Below, in pieces: positions 44,930-54,442 of a stretch of 64,000 nucleotides of DNA. Source of the stretch: an uncultured Paracoccaceae bacterium (GTDB lineage: Bacteria > Pseudomonadota > Alphaproteobacteria > Rhodobacterales > Rhodobacteraceae); NCBI GenBank assembly GCA_947496605.1, contig CANMDF010000002.1, positions 868,001 to 932,000 on the forward strand. The letters are read 5' to 3'. Each line of letters begins with the position of its first letter. The stretch's first letter is position 1. A program made the translations under genes and the position numbers. The notes under the pieces are model-generated. The model made no database searches. It worked only from the letters and a program-made list of their open reading frames with translations, and was not told the origin of the DNA.

Positions 44930-46894
44930 ATGAGTTTACCACCCGGATTCTTAGATGAACTGCGTAACCGTCTGTCTTTAGGGCAGGTCGTGGGCCGTAA
45001 GGTCATGTGGGACACCCGCAAGTCCAATCAGGGAAAAGGCGATCTTTGGGCGCCCTGTCCGTTTCATCAAGAAAAGACTGCCAGCTTTCATGTCGATGAT
45101 CGCAAAGGATTTTATTATTGCTTTGGCTGTCACGCGAAAGGCGATGCCATTTCCTTTGTGCGTGAGACCGAGAACGTCGACTTTATGGAAGCGGTGAAGA
45201 TTCTGGCGGGCGAGGCAGGGATGCCAATGCCGGAGCGTGATCCGCAGGCGCAGCAAAAAGCAGATGCCCGCACTGTGTTGGTCGATGTGATGGAGCAGGC
45301 GGTGCAATACCACCGCTTGCAATTGCAGACCGGTGCGGCCGCAGAAGCACGAGATTATTTGGCGCGTCGCGGGCTCAGCCCAGAAGCGCAGGCACGTTGG
45401 GAAATTGGCTTTGCACCGCCCAATGGCGGCGTGCTGGAGCAGTTGACGGGCAAGGGTGTCGATCAAAAACTGGTTGTTGATGCAGGTCTCGCTGCGGAGA
45501 GTGATCGCGGTAGTGGGCTTTATAACCGTTTCCGGGATCGCATTATGTTTCCAATCCGTGATGCGCGGGGCAGGGCCATTGGTTTTGGTGGCCGCGCGAT
45601 GGACCCGAACCACCCTGCAAAATACTACAACTCACCCGAAACGATGCTTTTTGATAAAGGCCGCAGTCTCTTTAATCACGGGCCGGCACGCGAAGCAGCA
45701 GGCAAGGGCAAACCCCTTGTGGTGTCTGAGGGGTATATGGATGTCATTGCGCTCTCAGAGGCCGGGTTCACCGCAACGGTTGCCCCCTTAGGAACCGCGA
45801 TCACCGAAGACCAACTGCGCCTGCTGTGGCGTATGGCACCTGAGCCGATCATCGCACTTGACGGGGACAAAGCAGGGCTGCGTGCTGCCATGCGCGTCAT
45901 CGATATCGCGCTGCCGTTGTTGGAGGCAGGTCAATCGCTGCGCTTTGCTTTGATGCCAGAAGGGTTGGACCCCGATGATCTGATCAAGACGCAGGGCGCA
46001 GGCGCGATGCAACAATTGTTGGATCAAGCGATCCCGATGGTTCAGTTGTTGTGGCGGCGTGAGACCGAGGGCAAGAATTTCGACAGCCCCGAGCGTAAGG
46101 CGGCCTTGGATAAGGCGCTGCGTGAAAAGATTAAGCTGATCGAAGATCCGTCGATCCGGAACCATTACGGTCAAGCGATCAAGGACATGCGCTGGGCGCT
46201 GTTTTCCAATCGCAAAGCGGCGCCAGCGCGTAAATCTGGTGGTGCTTGGAACCCCCGCCAAGAAGCTTGGAAGCGCGATGTGAGCCCGGCCGCTACATCG
46301 CGAAATTCGGCTTTGGGATCAGGTGCTGCGGATCAGGATCATTTGCGTGAGGCAGTTATCCTTGCGACGATGATCGCAGCACCTGTGGTTGCCGCTGAAT
46401 TTGGAACGCCACTCGAACAAATGGAGTGTCGCGACCCCATGCACCGCGATTTGCAGTCCTGTGTGCTGCGTCATCTTGGCGCAGAAGACTTGCGCGCGTT
46501 GATAGTTGGCGATCTGGGCGATGCCCCCCTTGAAAAGCTTTTCACGCAGAACCATGTCGCCATTAGCCCTGCAATCCGGCGGGGTGGCGATGCTGAAACG
46601 GCGCGTCTGTGTCTGTCCGAAGAGTTTGCTAAATTAACTGCCCGACGTGGCCATGCGCGTGAAATCGAAGATGCCGTCGAAGACCTAAGCGGTATTGCAG
46701 ATGAAGGGCTTACCTACCGTCTTGCACAGGCCACAAAAGCGGTCGATCAGGCAGGGCGGGGCGATGACGATGACAGCGCTGAATACGCCGTTGGCGAAAA
46801 CGGCGCCTTAATGAAGAAAGATGAGCAGAGTGCCTTTGATCAACTTCTTGAACAGATTGGCTTTGCTAAAGGCGACAGGCGACCTAAGTCGTAG
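44930..46894 (+). CDS. dnaG: DNA primase
   Basis: DnaG makes RNA primers at the replication fork. The ~654-residue protein has the CHC2 zinc finger (CPFHQEKTASFHVDD ... YYCFGCHAKGDAISF), a TOPRIM domain with SEGYMDVIALSEAG, and the metal-binding ALDGDKAG, and a C-terminal helical region for DnaB contact. The start MSLPPGFLDELRNRL at 44930 is the family start; ATG 44912 is possible and has a GGGGGG tract upstream. Followed by rpoD, a macromolecular-synthesis pair. Confidence 0.94.
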   Translation: MSLPPGFLDELRNRLSLGQVVGRKVMWDTRKSNQGKGDLWAPCPFHQEKTASFHVDDRKGFYYCFGCHAKGDAISFVRETENVDFMEAVKILAGEAGMPMPERDPQAQQKADARTVLVDVMEQAVQYHRLQLQTGAAAEARDYLARRGLSPEAQARWEIGFAPPNGGVLEQLTGKGVDQKLVVDAGLAAESDRGSGLYNRFRDRIMFPIRDARGRAIGFGGRAMDPNHPAKYYNSPETMLFDKGRSLFNHGPAREAAGKGKPLVVSEGYMDVIALSEAGFTATVAPLGTAITEDQLRLLWRMAPEPIIALDGDKAGLRAAMRVIDIALPLLEAGQSLRFALMPEGLDPDDLIKTQGAGAMQQLLDQAIPMVQLLWRRETEGKNFDSPERKAALDKALREKIKLIEDPSIRNHYGQAIKDMRWALFSNRKAAPARKSGGAWNPRQEAWKRDVSPAATSRNSALGSGAADQDHLREAVILATMIAAPVVAAEFGTPLEQMECRDPMHRDLQSCVLRHLGAEDLRALIVGDLGDAPLEKLFTQNHVAISPAIRRGGDAETARLCLSEEFAKLTARRGHAREIEDAVEDLSGIADEGLTYRLAQATKAVDQAGRGDDDDSAEYAVGENGALMKKDEQSAFDQLLEQIGFAKGDRRPKS

Positions 46895-46955
46895 TTTGCG
46901 CAACAGATACCAACAACCGAACGTGAACTGCTTGCGAATCACCGCGATGCGAGGT

Positions 46956-46992
46956 TGATTCGACTTTAACCGAATCAGCCGAATCACTTCGG
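46956..46992 (+). promoter_or_regulatory. Hairpin leader between dnaG and rpoD
   Basis: Two adjacent inverted repeats lie in the 130-base gap: TGATTCG/CGAATCA with 8-base spacer (46956-46977) and CCGAA/TTCGG with 4-base loop (46979-46992). The pentamer GAATC recurs four times. They may form mRNA leader stems or a promoter-proximal operator controlling rpoD. Confidence 0.4.
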
Positions 46993-47024
46993 CATGAATA
47001 TATGCATTCGAAAGGGCTCTTCTT

Positions 47025-49004
47025 ATGGCCGCGAAAGACAACGACGATCGTAAAGACGACCAAGACGGTGATATCAGCCTTGATATGAGCCAGACTGCGG
47101 TCAAGAAGATGATCGCTGACGCGCGTGAGCGTGGGTACATCACATACGATCAGTTGAATGCGGTCTTGCCGCCTGAGCAGGTGTCGTCGGATCAGATCGA
47201 AGATGTGATGTCGATGTTGTCGGAAATGGGCATTCAGGTCACTGAAGAAGAAGAAAGCGAAGAAACCGAAGAAAACCAAGGCAACACAGCCGTGGCGACT
47301 GTTGCAGGGTCTCGTGAAGTTACACTGGGCGGGGCCGAGGCTGAAAAGCTGGACCGCACCGATGATCCGGTTCGCATGTATCTGCGCGAAATGGGCTCGG
47401 TTGAGTTGCTGTCGCGCGAAGGCGAAATCGCGATTGCCAAGCGCATTGAGGCCGGCCGCAATACGATGATCCTTGGGCTGTGCGAGAGCCCGCTGACCTT
47501 CCAAGCGATTACAATCTGGCGCGACGAACTTTTGTCCGAAGACATTCTGCTGCGCGATGTGATCGACCTAGAGACGACTTTTGGCGATCAGCTTGGCGAA
47601 GATGGCGAAGCAGAAACCGTTGTGGCCGCACCTGTCGCAGGTGGCGAAGAAAAGAAAGAAGCGGCGCAGGAATTGGACGCAGATGGCAACCCGATTGCCA
47701 AAGACGATGACGACGACGAAGAAGATCAGGCAAACATGTCTTTGGCTGCGATGGAAGCTGCGTTGAAGCCGCGCGTTCTGGAAACGCTAGAGCTGATTGC
47801 CCGCGACTTTACAGCCCTGTCTGACATGCAAGACGCCCGTATGTCGGCGACGCTGAACGAGGATTCATCGTTCTCGGACAAGCAGGAAAAGAAATACCAA
47901 AAGCTGCGCTCTGAGATTGTTGAATTGGTGAATTCACTGCACCTACATAACAATCGGATCGAAGCGTTGATCGACCAGCTTTACGGTATCAACCGCCGGA
48001 TCATGTCGATCGATAGCTCGATGGTGAAACTGGCTGACCAAGCCCGTATCAACCGCCGCGAGTTCATTGATGCCTACCGTGGGCGCGAATTGGACCCGAA
48101 CTGGCTTGATGAAATGGGTCAAAAGGCTGGTCGCGGCTGGCAGATGATGATCGAGAAATCGACCGGAAAGATCGAAGAGCTGCGCGGCGATATGGCCCAG
48201 GTTGGTCAATATGTCGGCGTTGATATCACCGAATTCCGCCGCATCGTGCAGCAGGTCCAGAAGGGCGAAAAAGAGGCGCGTCAGGCCAAGAAAGAAATGG
48301 TCGAGGCGAACCTGCGCTTGGTGATTTCAATTGCCAAAAAGTATACGAACCGCGGCCTGCAATTCCTTGATCTTATTCAAGAAGGTAACATCGGCCTGAT
48401 GAAGGCGGTCGATAAGTTCGAATATCGTCGTGGCTACAAATTCTCGACCTACGCGACGTGGTGGATCCGTCAAGCGATCACCCGGTCTATCGCAGATCAG
48501 GCCCGCACGATCCGTATTCCCGTGCATATGATTGAGACGATCAACAAACTGGTCCGTACCGGTCGTCAGATGCTGCACGAAATTGGCCGTGAGCCGACAC
48601 CAGAGGAATTGGCAGAAAAGCTGCAGATGCCTTTGGAAAAGGTCCGCAAGGTGATGAAAATCGCCAAAGAGCCGATCAGCCTTGAGACGCCAATCGGCGA
48701 CGAAGAAGACAGCCAGTTGGGTGACTTCATCGAGGATAAGAACGCGATCCTACCACTGGATTCAGCGATCCAAGAGAACCTCAAAGAAACCACGACGCGG
48801 GTTCTGGCGTCACTTACACCACGCGAAGAACGCGTGCTGCGGATGCGCTTTGGCATTGGCATGAACACCGACCACACGCTTGAAGAAGTCGGTCAGCAGT
48901 TCAGCGTGACGCGCGAACGTATCCGTCAGATTGAGGCAAAGGCGCTGCGCAAGTTGAAGCACCCAAGCCGGAGTAGGAAACTGCGGTCGTTCTTGGATCA
49001 GTAG
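47025..49004 (+). CDS. rpoD: RNA polymerase primary sigma factor RpoD (sigma-70)
   Basis: This is the housekeeping sigma factor (659 residues). Region 1.1 is near the start ([20 protein letters not shown]), followed by an acidic non-conserved insert (residues ~200-240, DDDDDEEDQ). Region 2 contains [20 protein letters not shown] and [20 protein letters not shown]; region 3 has [13 protein letters not shown]; region 4 has [19 protein letters not shown] and [21 protein letters not shown] lies 8 bases before the ATG. Confidence 0.97.
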   Translation: MAAKDNDDRKDDQDGDISLDMSQTAVKKMIADARERGYITYDQLNAVLPPEQVSSDQIEDVMSMLSEMGIQVTEEEESEETEENQGNTAVATVAGSREVTLGGAEAEKLDRTDDPVRMYLREMGSVELLSREGEIAIAKRIEAGRNTMILGLCESPLTFQAITIWRDELLSEDILLRDVIDLETTFGDQLGEDGEAETVVAAPVAGGEEKKEAAQELDADGNPIAKDDDDDEEDQANMSLAAMEAALKPRVLETLELIARDFTALSDMQDARMSATLNEDSSFSDKQEKKYQKLRSEIVELVNSLHLHNNRIEALIDQLYGINRRIMSIDSSMVKLADQARINRREFIDAYRGRELDPNWLDEMGQKAGRGWQMMIEKSTGKIEELRGDMAQVGQYVGVDITEFRRIVQQVQKGEKEARQAKKEMVEANLRLVISIAKKYTNRGLQFLDLIQEGNIGLMKAVDKFEYRRGYKFSTYATWWIRQAITRSIADQARTIRIPVHMIETINKLVRTGRQMLHEIGREPTPEELAEKLQMPLEKVRKVMKIAKEPISLETPIGDEEDSQLGDFIEDKNAILPLDSAIQENLKETTTRVLASLTPREERVLRMRFGIGMNTDHTLEEVGQQFSVTRERIRQIEAKALRKLKHPSRSRKLRSFLDQ

Positions 49005-49043
49005 GTAGACAAATCATCGCTGTTTGCTGTTAGGGATTGCTGA

Positions 49044-49844
49044 ATGTCGGATTTGGTTTCAACCTCAGATCTACTTGTGCTGCTTTTCCTAGGTGCGTTG
49101 CTCATTTTGATTGGTTGGAGTGTTTTTGATGCGTGGCAAGACTACGGTGGAAAGCTGTTAAGCTTAAGCCAAATAAAAGCTCGTGCGAAAATTAAGAAAT
49201 ACGTTGAGGCGGCACCTTCCAATCAAAAGGCTAAGACGCACAAAACCTGGACTACTCTCTGGGGTACGCTGCAGAAAGATTTGGCACGCCGCAATTCAGG
49301 GCGTGTATCGGCGCAACAATGGCAAGTGCTTGTCGACACCTTCAAAATTGCTCAAAGGAAAGAGGGAAGTGTCAAAAAGCTGACATTCCCAAAACGTGCG
49401 CAGCGGACAAACGATAAAATGCGGGTTAAGTCTGTCCACGACTTGGCATGGGAGAACAGATTTACTGTCGATGAAGAGTATCTGGCACCGATTGATCATG
49501 TGGTTTACCGTTTCTACGTTTTGCAAAATGCACTGGCTGACCGGAGAGGAATGATAGAATTTTTCTCGGCTGAGAACGCCAATACTGAGGTTGCAGAAAC
49601 ACTCTCGCAACTGGACCTCATTGGTTTTGCGAAGTGCAAAGAGCTTCTTGAAACGGCTTATGGCGATTACCGCGCCCACCTTGATACTGTCGCATTGTCT
49701 GGCACAGGAGATCGGTCAACGCCGCTGCAAGAATGGAAAGACACCCCCGCATGGGATGCCCTTTTGGTTGAGCCAGACATGCTGGCAGAGTTAATTTACC
49801 GTTTGAACGAATACTATCACGATGCCTATCCTTGGGCTTCTTGA
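49044..49844 (+). CDS. Hypothetical membrane-anchored protein (266 aa)
   Basis: A single N-terminal hydrophobic helix (LLVLLFLGALLILIGWSVF) precedes a basic linker and a helical C-terminal domain. The stretch YRFYVLQNALADRRGMIEFF and TLSQLDLIGFAKCKELLETAY vaguely resembles the DMP19/DUF4375 fold, but this is weak. Codon use looks more AT-rich than dnaG, rpoD or HlyU next to it, hinting at a later arrival. No function assigned. Confidence 0.6.
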   Translation: MSDLVSTSDLLVLLFLGALLILIGWSVFDAWQDYGGKLLSLSQIKARAKIKKYVEAAPSNQKAKTHKTWTTLWGTLQKDLARRNSGRVSAQQWQVLVDTFKIAQRKEGSVKKLTFPKRAQRTNDKMRVKSVHDLAWENRFTVDEEYLAPIDHVVYRFYVLQNALADRRGMIEFFSAENANTEVAETLSQLDLIGFAKCKELLETAYGDYRAHLDTVALSGTGDRSTPLQEWKDTPAWDALLVEPDMLAELIYRLNEYYHDAYPWAS

Positions 49845-49900
49845 TTGCACATACTGACATGGCGAAAAACGAAACAACGACCTGAGTAGGAAGATATTAC

Positions 49901-50161
49901 ATGGCACTTTTTTCCAAACTCTTCGGCGGCGGCAAGACCCCTGAAGCCGCCCCATCCGAGACCTACAACGACTTCTCGATCACGCCCGTTCCTCAAAAGG
50001 AAAGCGGTGGCTGGCGGCTTGCGGCCCGGATTGAGAAAGACGGCAAAGAACACATGCTGATCCGCTCTGATGTTCTGCAATCCAAAGAGCAGGCTGATGA
50101 TGCGTCCGTGGCGAAGGCCAAGCAGGTGATCAACGAACAAGGTGACCGTTTGTTCAATTGA
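49901..50161 (+). CDS. HlyU-family protein
   Basis: This 86-residue protein of the PF10115 (HlyU) type begins MALFSKLFGGGKTPEAAPSE and shows ESGGWRLAARIEKDGKEHML and SKEQADDASVAKAKQVIN, the family's core. Vibrio HlyU in PF10115 was named for transcriptional activation, but function in alphaproteobacteria is not shown. It converges on a TPR-sulfotransferase gene 20 bases away. Confidence 0.85.
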   Translation: MALFSKLFGGGKTPEAAPSETYNDFSITPVPQKESGGWRLAARIEKDGKEHMLIRSDVLQSKEQADDASVAKAKQVINEQGDRLFN

Positions 50162-50181
50162 ACGCGGCATGCACCGGGCGC

Positions 50182-51762
50182 CTACTTGATCCCGTCTGGA
50201 TACAGATGTTCCAATTCTGCCTTTAGCGGATCAAGAAATTCCTCATATCGCTTCCACCTGTTCACAGCCGTCTTATAAATCGGCTGGCGCACCTGCGTGA
50301 CCGAAATTGTGCGCACAGGCGCTTTGTTGTCTTGGAACGCAAGGCAGGCTGCATCCCAATCTAGTCCAATGAAATCAATGACTTTGCGCGCCATGCCTTC
50401 GGTGTCTTCGACCATAGCCTCATAGGGCACTTCCATGATCGGATTTGGGATCACCTTTTGCCAATGTGCTATCAGGCGACGAAAATCCGCATAATATTGG
50501 CCAAGCGACGTCAGATCCTGCGTGTAGCTGTGAAATTCGTTCAGCGGTTGCAGATAGCAGGACACGCAGTTGTCCATCGGATCGCGGAGCGCGACAATGA
50601 TCTTGCCCTTGGGAAACATTTTGGCAAAGACGCCCAACAGTTCAAAGTTATGCAGATTTTTTCCAACGACACGCTGCTTGCCCGGCGCAATGGCTTCTGT
50701 GCGTTTGAGGTAGATTTCTGCAAGTGCTTTGGCCTTTTGCGCAGACAGTTCGCGCGTACTGCGCGCCAGCCCGGCACCATCACCCGGTCGGAAACCAACT
50801 GACTTGGCTAAGTCCCGCAGTTCTTCGTGCTCGCCAATGCCCCCGATTTGCGGATGGCTGGATAAGACAAGTTCTAACAGCGTGCTGCCGGTTCGCGGCA
50901 TGCCGACAATTAAGACGGGGTTTTCGCTTTGGTGTCCATCTACGCCAAAGAAATCGGCACGCGAAGACCCTGCGATCAATTCACCGACAAAACGTCTGTT
51001 GGTCGTGCGGTCATGGCGCGTGGCTTCTAACGATTTCGCTTGCTGAAAGTATCGAAAGGACTGCGCAAAATTTCCGATCTCATTCTCTGCTTTTCCGAGG
51101 ATAAGACACATCCGGCGCAGGCTCGGGTTCTTGTTCGCCGTCAGATCAGGCAATAGGACCGTTGTCATATATTCATAGATTGGGTCGTCTTCCGTGGCTT
51201 TCACCGTCCGTGACCAAATCATCAAATTATGCATGTTGTTTGGATGGCTTGCGAATATCTCTCGGCACATGGCTTCGGCGTCAACTTGTTGGCCGGTCGA
51301 ATTCAGGGATGATGCAAGCAACAGTTTTGATGGCAGGTGGTCGGGCCGAATGGCCATTGCCTTTTTGATCAGATTGATCGCCTCGTCGTGCCGCTCATTG
51401 AATTGATAGACTGTTGCGGCAACATAAAGACCGTCTGCCGATTTCGGCGCAATCGCGATGGATTTTTCGGCATGCACCAAAGCGATTTCGTATTTACGAA
51501 GCCTGCAGTGCGTTTCAGCAGCCAGTTCATGCGCAAGTGCCGACTTGGGCGCAAGTTTGAGCAGTCGTGGTAATAGCGGCAAAACTTGGTCGGGCTTTCG
51601 TGCGCTGCGGAGCAAAAGTCGCCCCAACAGCAGTAATGGCTTGGGGTCCTTTGGATAGTCTTTGACAGCCTTTGTCAGGATGGCTTGTGCTGTACCGAGT
51701 TTTCCCGCCGTCTCCATACTTTTGGCATCTGCAAGTAGTCTAGCGAGCGCTATCTTGGCCAT
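50182..51762 (-). CDS. TPR-repeat sulfotransferase, copy A
   Basis: This 526-residue protein has an N-terminal TPR array (GLYVAATVYQFNERHDEAIN and similar units to ~residue 260) and a C-terminal sulfotransferase domain. The PAPS 5'-phosphosulfate loop is GMPRTGSTLLELVLSSHP near residue 286; the 3'-phosphate region ALRDPMDNCVSCYLQ follows. The last residues KRYEEFLDPLKAELEHLYPDG match those of copy B at 52723. It probably sulfates a cell-surface or small-molecule substrate; the target is unknown. Confidence 0.88.
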   Translation of the reverse strand: MAKIALARLLADAKSMETAGKLGTAQAILTKAVKDYPKDPKPLLLLGRLLLRSARKPDQVLPLLPRLLKLAPKSALAHELAAETHCRLRKYEIALVHAEKSIAIAPKSADGLYVAATVYQFNERHDEAINLIKKAMAIRPDHLPSKLLLASSLNSTGQQVDAEAMCREIFASHPNNMHNLMIWSRTVKATEDDPIYEYMTTVLLPDLTANKNPSLRRMCLILGKAENEIGNFAQSFRYFQQAKSLEATRHDRTTNRRFVGELIAGSSRADFFGVDGHQSENPVLIVGMPRTGSTLLELVLSSHPQIGGIGEHEELRDLAKSVGFRPGDGAGLARSTRELSAQKAKALAEIYLKRTEAIAPGKQRVVGKNLHNFELLGVFAKMFPKGKIIVALRDPMDNCVSCYLQPLNEFHSYTQDLTSLGQYYADFRRLIAHWQKVIPNPIMEVPYEAMVEDTEGMARKVIDFIGLDWDAACLAFQDNKAPVRTISVTQVRQPIYKTAVNRWKRYEEFLDPLKAELEHLYPDGIK

Positions 51763-51966
51763 GTTGGGGTGGTCCTCAATTATCTACGCCATTCTGAATG
51801 CCTATACATATATCTGTGAAATCTCACCGCGAAAACCGCGCAATTCGCTTTGAAACACAGATCACGCCACCGCTCATGTGCATTTACGATCACGTGACAT
51901 GTGGTTTCAGCAGATTGAAACCAACACCTAATCGGCGCACATCTGATGGCAGAAAAGGACGCTGTC

Positions 51967-52230
51967 ATGACTAAACTTTCAATCTCCCTCGCTGCCGTTA
52001 TTCTGTCCGTCACCTTCGGGCCTGCTGCGAATGCATATGGTGTAGAGCCAGAGACGCAGTCGATTACCTTGGCTTCGTTGCAATCTTCCTCATCCCCCAT
52101 CATCACCGCAGAAGGCGCCTGTGCTATTGAGCTAGCCCCCGTTTTGGCGTCGATACTCAACCTGCCGCAAGACTGGCAGGATAGCGCAACGCAGCCGATC
52201 CAGACGTCACTGGCCTGCGCTGAAGAGTAG
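51967..52230 (+). CDS. Small hypothetical exported protein (87 aa)
   Basis: A signal peptide (MTKLSISLAAVILSVTFGPAANA) is followed by a ~64-residue mature part with two Cys residues (GACAIELAPV, SLACAEE), possibly one disulfide. The ATG at 51967 is chosen because it starts the signal sequence and has AAAGGA upstream; a longer start at 51946 is less likely. No family recognised. Confidence 0.6.
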   Translation: MTKLSISLAAVILSVTFGPAANAYGVEPETQSITLASLQSSSSPIITAEGACAIELAPVLASILNLPQDWQDSATQPIQTSLACAEE

Positions 52231-52276
52231 ATCTGCGTTGCTTGCATTCACCGCGCACTCAGCGAATGATGTGGGC

Positions 52277-52681
52277 ATGCAAACCCAGTTTGAAATCACC
52301 ACGTCTGGTCCCGGCCTTTATGAATTTACCGCCCAAGTTGCAGCGTGGGCCAAGGGAACCGGGCTGCTGACGCTTTTTGTCCGGCATACGTCCGCCAGTT
52401 TGCTCATCCAAGAAAACGCGGATCCAGAAGTGCAGGACGACTTGCAAAACTACTTCGCCCGCCTTGTGCCGCGTTCGACTGATCCCAGCATGGCGTATTT
52501 GACCCATACCTATGAAGGGCCCGATGATATGCCTGCGCATATCAAAGCCGCGTTGCTACCCACGCATCTCAGTATTCCGGTGACGGACGGTCAATTGGCA
52601 TTAGGAACATGGCAAGGGATCTATTTGTTTGAACATCGCGAGAGGCCCCATCAGCGTCAGGTCGTGGCGCATTTTGCGTGA
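52277..52681 (+). CDS. YjbQ-family (UPF0047) protein
   Basis: This 134-residue protein has the UPF0047 signature: RHTSASLLIQENADPEVQDD, THTYEGPDDMPAHIKAALL and LGTWQGIYLFEHRE. Some members have thiamine-phosphate synthase activity in vitro (secondary thiamine-phosphate synthase). The in vivo role is not clear. The ATG at 52277 (MQTQFEITTSGPGLYEFT) fits homologues; a TTG at 52238 would add 13 unsupported residues. Confidence 0.88.
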   Translation: MQTQFEITTSGPGLYEFTAQVAAWAKGTGLLTLFVRHTSASLLIQENADPEVQDDLQNYFARLVPRSTDPSMAYLTHTYEGPDDMPAHIKAALLPTHLSIPVTDGQLALGTWQGIYLFEHRERPHQRQVVAHFA

Positions 52682-52722
52682 TTTGGCTTTCGCGGCGCGT
52701 GGCTAAGCTTTAGACGCATGGC

Positions 52723-54294
52723 ATGGTGGCAAACGTGACAGATAAAGTGTTGGCATTGGCCAAATCGGGGCGGATAACCGAGGCAGAGACCGCGTTGGAT
52801 GCAATTCTGGCGGGCAAAAAGGTAGATGCCAAGACGCTCAAGACCGCCGTTCTTTTTCATCTACGCTATTCATTGAAATACAGACGTGCGCTGCAGTTGG
52901 TCGGCCATCTGGTCAAGGCGCGGCCTAAGCAATCAAGCACGCATGCTTTGGCAGCAGAGGTGTTGGCGCATATTGGTGATTTGCCGGCGGCGTTGAAACA
53001 CGCAGATCAGGCAATTTCCCTCAGCCCCGATGATGCCGATGCGCGTTTCGCGGCCGCGTTTGTGGCACTGCAACGCAATGCCTTTGCAGATGCTTTGGAA
53101 CACGTCGATCACGCCCTGAAAACCCATCCGGATCATCGTCCTTCACAGCTGCAACGTGGCTGGGCATTGTTGGGGGTAGGGCGTGCGGACGAAGCCACCG
53201 TTCTTTGCCGCGCCCTTTGGCAGGATACGCCCGACGATATTAACGTAATAGGGCTCTATTTTGATGCAGCTTCTGTCGCAGAGGACGATCCGGTGTTCCT
53301 GCATATGCGTGATGACATGTTGCCACGTTATGCCGAGTTAGGCGGTGAGCGTTTGGCGTATCTGCTCAAGTTGTTGGGTAAAGCCTACAATGACCAAGGC
53401 GCCTATACGCAATCGTTTCGGTCATTTGCAGACGCCAAGGCCGCGCATGTTCTTCCTTATGATACCACCCAATATGCCGGCTACATCAATACGCTTTGCG
53501 ATGAAGTGACCGTTGCCGATTTCCCAAGACGCGGGTTGCCTGATGAACGCCCCGTTTTGATCGTTGGCATGCCGCGGTCTGGTTCGACTTTGATCGAACA
53601 GATTTTGGCCAGCCACCCCCAAGTGGCCAGTATCGGCGAAAGCCCAAACCTACACCGTATCACTGAACAGATTGGTGTGCGGCGCCATAACCCATCAGAG
53701 ATGGTGCGCGCGATCAAACAGATACCAGCGGATGGCGCGAACAAGTTGGCGCAGATCTACCTTAAAGAACTGGACCGGCTGGATGCAGCTAGGGTGATCG
53801 ACAAGTCGCTGCATAACTTTGAATTACTTGGGGTCTTCGCGGCAATGCTGCCAAAGGCGCGGATCATCCATATCAAACGCGATCCAATGGATACTTGCGT
53901 GTCTTGCTATACGCAAAACCTGCCACCCTGGCACAGGTACACGCAGGATCTGGGTGATCTCGGTCAATCCTACATTGGCTACCGCAAGCTTATGGCGCAT
54001 TGGGCACAGGTTTTACCGAACCCGATCTTAGAACTAAGGTACGAAGAAATCATCGATGACTTGGAAGGGCAGGCGCGCAAAGCGGTGGCCTTTGTTGGGC
54101 TCGATTGGGACCCCGCTTGCCTTGATTTTCAAAAAGGCGGGCAGCAAAGCCGCACGTTATCGGCGCGTCAGGTGCGGCAGCCGCTTTATCGCAGCTCAAT
54201 GCAGCGCTGGCGGCGATACGAGACATTTCTCGATCCGCTTAAAGCGCAACTTGCACCGCTTTATCCAGATGGATTTGATAAACCCGCGCGATAA
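52723..54294 (+). CDS. TPR-repeat sulfotransferase, copy B
   Basis: This 523-residue paralogue of the gene at 50182 has the same layout: TPR helices (SSTHALAAEVLAHIGDLPAA and onward), then the PAPS loop GMPRSGSTLIEQILASHP near residue 285, IKRDPMDTCVSCYTQ, and the ending RYETFLDPLKAQLAPLYPDG. The two point away from each other, separated by the small exported protein and YjbQ genes. Sulfation of a secreted or surface molecule is inferred; no sulfate-activation genes are adjacent. Confidence 0.88.
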   Translation: MVANVTDKVLALAKSGRITEAETALDAILAGKKVDAKTLKTAVLFHLRYSLKYRRALQLVGHLVKARPKQSSTHALAAEVLAHIGDLPAALKHADQAISLSPDDADARFAAAFVALQRNAFADALEHVDHALKTHPDHRPSQLQRGWALLGVGRADEATVLCRALWQDTPDDINVIGLYFDAASVAEDDPVFLHMRDDMLPRYAELGGERLAYLLKLLGKAYNDQGAYTQSFRSFADAKAAHVLPYDTTQYAGYINTLCDEVTVADFPRRGLPDERPVLIVGMPRSGSTLIEQILASHPQVASIGESPNLHRITEQIGVRRHNPSEMVRAIKQIPADGANKLAQIYLKELDRLDAARVIDKSLHNFELLGVFAAMLPKARIIHIKRDPMDTCVSCYTQNLPPWHRYTQDLGDLGQSYIGYRKLMAHWAQVLPNPILELRYEEIIDDLEGQARKAVAFVGLDWDPACLDFQKGGQQSRTLSARQVRQPLYRSSMQRWRRYETFLDPLKAQLAPLYPDGFDKPAR

Positions 54295-54366
54295 ACCGAG
54301 TCTATTGCGAAACATCTGCAACCCGCATCTAGCGCCGTCATTTCCCCACTACCCAAAACCTGCGCA

Positions 54367-54390
54367 CACTCATATAGTGCCTGTGGATAA
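54367..54390. promoter_or_regulatory. DnaA box and NrdR-box-like inverted repeat before nrdR
   Basis: CACT-CATAT-AGTG (54367-54379) resembles one NrdR box but is one base shorter than consensus. It is followed at 54382-54390 by TGTGGATAA, the exact complement of the TTATCCACA DnaA box. Both lie 50-80 bases upstream of nrdR, suggesting autoregulation or replication-linked control; function is not proven. Confidence 0.4.
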
Positions 54391-54442
54391 ATGGGGCAGC
54401 GATACAAGCCATAGACCCCAGTATGACAAATGAGGACTGAAC

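Noticed and set aside
51780..52247. Reverse open frame of 155 codons opposite the small exported protein
   Set aside because: It shadows the forward gene with a signal peptide and has no ribosome site or recognisable domain.
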